A stretch of DNA of 64,000 nt from an uncultured Actinomycetes bacterium (GTDB lineage Bacteria; Actinomycetota; Thermoleophilia; Solirubrobacterales; Solirubrobacteraceae), in contig CALAQT010000068.1 in NCBI GenBank assembly GCA_937888775.1, positions 22,862 through 86,861 on the forward strand. Direction: 5' to 3'. A program made the position numbers and the translations under genes. Of the stretch, positions 62,604 through 64,000 are shown in pieces. The notes under the pieces were generated by a model. It was not told the DNA's origin. It saw nothing but the letters and a program-made list of their open reading frames with translations, and did no database searches. Every line of letters begins with the position of its first letter. Positions within the stretch are counted from its first letter, which is position 1.

Positions 62604-63908
62604 ATGCACATCGTCGCCGCCGGGCTCAGTTTCCACAGCGCGCCCATATCGGTGCGAGAGCGCGCCGTGGTGCCCGAGTCGGAGGCCCATCAGCTTCTCC
62701 GCTACTTGGTCGGTCATTGCGGCCTGCGCGGCGCCGCCGTGCTGTCGACGTGCAACCGCACGGAGTTCTACGTCAGCTGCCCGACCACCGAGCTTGCCGA
62801 CGAGGTCGTCCCTCGCCTCGCGCTCTACCTCGACCCATCCGACGACGGCGCGGTCGGCGACCATCTCGTCGCCGTTCGCGACGCGGAGGCGATCCGGCAC
62901 ATGCTCCGGGTGGCGGGAGGGCTCGAGAGCATGGTGGTCGGTGAGGCACAGGTGCTCGGCCAGTTCCGGGACGCGCACCAGGTCGCGCGCGAGGCGGGCA
63001 GCCTCGACGCGCGCCTCGACTACGTCATGCGCCGAGCGGTCTCCGCCGGCAAGAGGGTACGCACCGAGACGGCCGTCGGCCGTCGCGCCGGGAGCATCGC
63101 CGACGCCGCGGTGACGATCGCCCGCGAGATGACCGGCGACCTCGACGGCCGGGGCATCCTTCTGGTCGGCGCGGGCACGATGAGCGCACTCGCGGCCCGG
63201 CGGCTCCAGGATGCCGGGGCACGGCTCATGGTGATCTCGCGCAGTGGCGACTCGGCTGTGGCCCTGGCGTCGACCCTTGCCGGCAGCGCGATTGCCGTGA
63301 CCGACCCGCTGACGGTCGCCGACCAGGTCGACGTCGTCATCTGCACCACCAACAGCAGCGCGCCGGCGCTGACCGCGGCCGATGTCGCCGCCTTCCAGCA
63401 GCTGCGCTCGCATCGCCCGCTGGGCATCGTCGACATCGCCGTCCCCCGCGACGTCGAGGCCGCGGCCGGCGCCATCGCCGGGGTCACGCTGATCGACGTC
63501 GACGCGGTCGGCGAGCGCATCGCCCACTCCCAGGGTCAGCGCCAGGCCGCCCTCGCCGAGGCCACGGCAATCATCGAGGCCGAGGTTGCCCACGCGGTCA
63601 CGGTGGTGGGCGAGCGGGACGCCGCGGGTCCCACCATCGGCGCGCTGGTGCGCCGCGCCGAGTCGGTGCGCAGGCGCGAGGTCGAGCGCACCCTGGCCCG
63701 CATGCCGGATGTCGACGCGGCCACCGCCACGCGCATCCAGCAGCTCAGTCGCAGCATCGTCAGCAAGCTCCTCCATGCCCCGATCAGCCATCTCCGCGAC
63801 TTCGCCGACGATCCGGCTGTGGCCCTGACCCTGCGCGACGCCTTCGATCTCGATGCGCCGGAGCGCGTCGACGGCGACGAGGGCGATAGCAGCGCAGCGG
63901 CGTCGTGA
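62604..63908 (+). CDS. hemA: Glutamyl-tRNA reductase
   Basis: 434 residues. GLSFHSAPISVRERA, catalytic Cys50 in STCNRTEFYV, MVVGEAQVLGQF, VGAGTMSALAARRL (NADPH-binding), and the C-terminal dimerisation helix. First committed step of the C5 tetrapyrrole pathway, making glutamate semialdehyde for HemL. The stop overlaps the GTG of hemC (GTGA), so the two are coupled. Confidence 0.97.
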   Translation: MHIVAAGLSFHSAPISVRERAVVPESEAHQLLRYLVGHCGLRGAAVLSTCNRTEFYVSCPTTELADEVVPRLALYLDPSDDGAVGDHLVAVRDAEAIRHMLRVAGGLESMVVGEAQVLGQFRDAHQVAREAGSLDARLDYVMRRAVSAGKRVRTETAVGRRAGSIADAAVTIAREMTGDLDGRGILLVGAGTMSALAARRLQDAGARLMVISRSGDSAVALASTLAGSAIAVTDPLTVADQVDVVICTTNSSAPALTAADVAAFQQLRSHRPLGIVDIAVPRDVEAAAGAIAGVTLIDVDAVGERIAHSQGQRQAALAEATAIIEAEVAHAVTVVGERDAAGPTIGALVRRAESVRRREVERTLARMPDVDAATATRIQQLSRSIVSKLLHAPISHLRDFADDPAVALTLRDAFDLDAPERVDGDEGDSSAAAS

Positions 63909-64000
63909 CCGCGGCCACCGGGGCGGCCGTCCTTCGGCTGGCGACCCGCGGCAGCGCACTCGCCCGTGCCCAGGCCGCCCTCGCCGTGGCGGCGCTGGGC
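63905..64000 (+). CDS. hemC: Hydroxymethylbilane synthase, 5' end only
   Basis: GTG 63905 overlaps the hemA stop. The 32 visible residues include LRLATRGSALARAQAALAV, the conserved HemC N-terminus (LRxGTRxSxLAxxQ). The rest lies outside the window. Order hemA-hemC is the common tetrapyrrole operon. Confidence 0.9.
   Translation, partial: MTAATGAAVLRLATRGSALARAQAALAVAALG

Noticed and set aside
61479..63959. 826-codon minus-strand ORF
   Set aside because: Only the C-terminal 320 codons match a family (DEDDh exonuclease). The rest runs antisense to hemA, which is certain.

Overview
High-GC bacterial chromosome segment with mostly core genes and two mobile-DNA zones, both seated on tRNA genes. 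A V/A-type ATPase operon, a DUF1800/DUF1501 Tat-exported pair, a sedolisin protease, GTG/TTG starts and many ATGA/GTGA overlaps suit a Chloroflexota, Dormibacterota or actinobacteria-like soil lineage. That placement is inference from gene content, because no rRNA gene is present.

Layout: (1) 1-2.2 kb: two V/A-ATPase subunits on the minus strand (the first cut by the window edge), then a decayed kinase-like pseudogene. (2) 2.2-15.6 kb: a patchwork zone. Two partial copies of the 3' half of a tRNA-Gly (2414-2463 and 9650-9697) lie in line with the intact tRNA-Gly (15560-15631), as expected for successive insertions at one tRNA. Next to each fragment are three 21-bp tandem units that resemble IS21-type ends. 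A 34-bp repeat occurs three times (5766, 6772, 9569), and one copy truncates smpB. Cargo includes an alpha/beta hydrolase, a diguanylate cyclase, two membrane glycosyltransferases, a large histidine kinase, a broken sugar-ABC permease, a VOC protein and a lipoprotein. (3) 15.6-29.2 kb: ordinary genes (enoyl-CoA hydratase, DUF971, DUF1800/DUF1501, thioesterase, NfeD, SPFH, GMP reductase-like, GDPD, RarA, HemL) and a secreted repeat protein with a C39-like peptidase domain plus its lipoprotein partner. (4) 29.25-52.55 kb: a 23-kb integrated island in tRNA-Cys, described below. (5) 52.5-64 kb: SprT-like protease, an odd tRNA-Leu(UAA), a sedolisin with triplicated C-terminal domains, MscL, hydrolase, MurI, polyprenyl synthase, EEP phosphatase, DEDDh exonuclease, HemA and the start of HemC.

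The island is bounded by a 37-bp direct repeat that is the 5' half of tRNA-Cys (29255-29291 and 52480-52516). The intact tRNA is at the right end, next to a tyrosine integrase that overlaps an HNH gene. Paired ggggcatac repeats near both ends look like integrase arm sites. Cargo: a complete type I restriction-modification system (hsdM-hsdS-hsdR), a frameshifted mrr, an hsdR remnant, a VapBC45-like toxin-antitoxin pair, an HNH protein, a serine recombinase with an iteron-like array upstream, and envelope or lipoprotein genes. Two proteins share an eight-cysteine zinc-ribbon module on unrelated C-terminal parts. A right-hand module of small, tightly overlapping genes is of unknown function. Its promoters carry a repeated CCTCTAACAAGT element that flanks a helix-turn-helix gene.

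The strongest candidates for something new are the 5'-half tRNA integration mode, the zinc-ribbon/PH/SHOCT gene set, the small-gene module with its operator, and the serial tRNA-Gly insertions with the 34-bp repeat.
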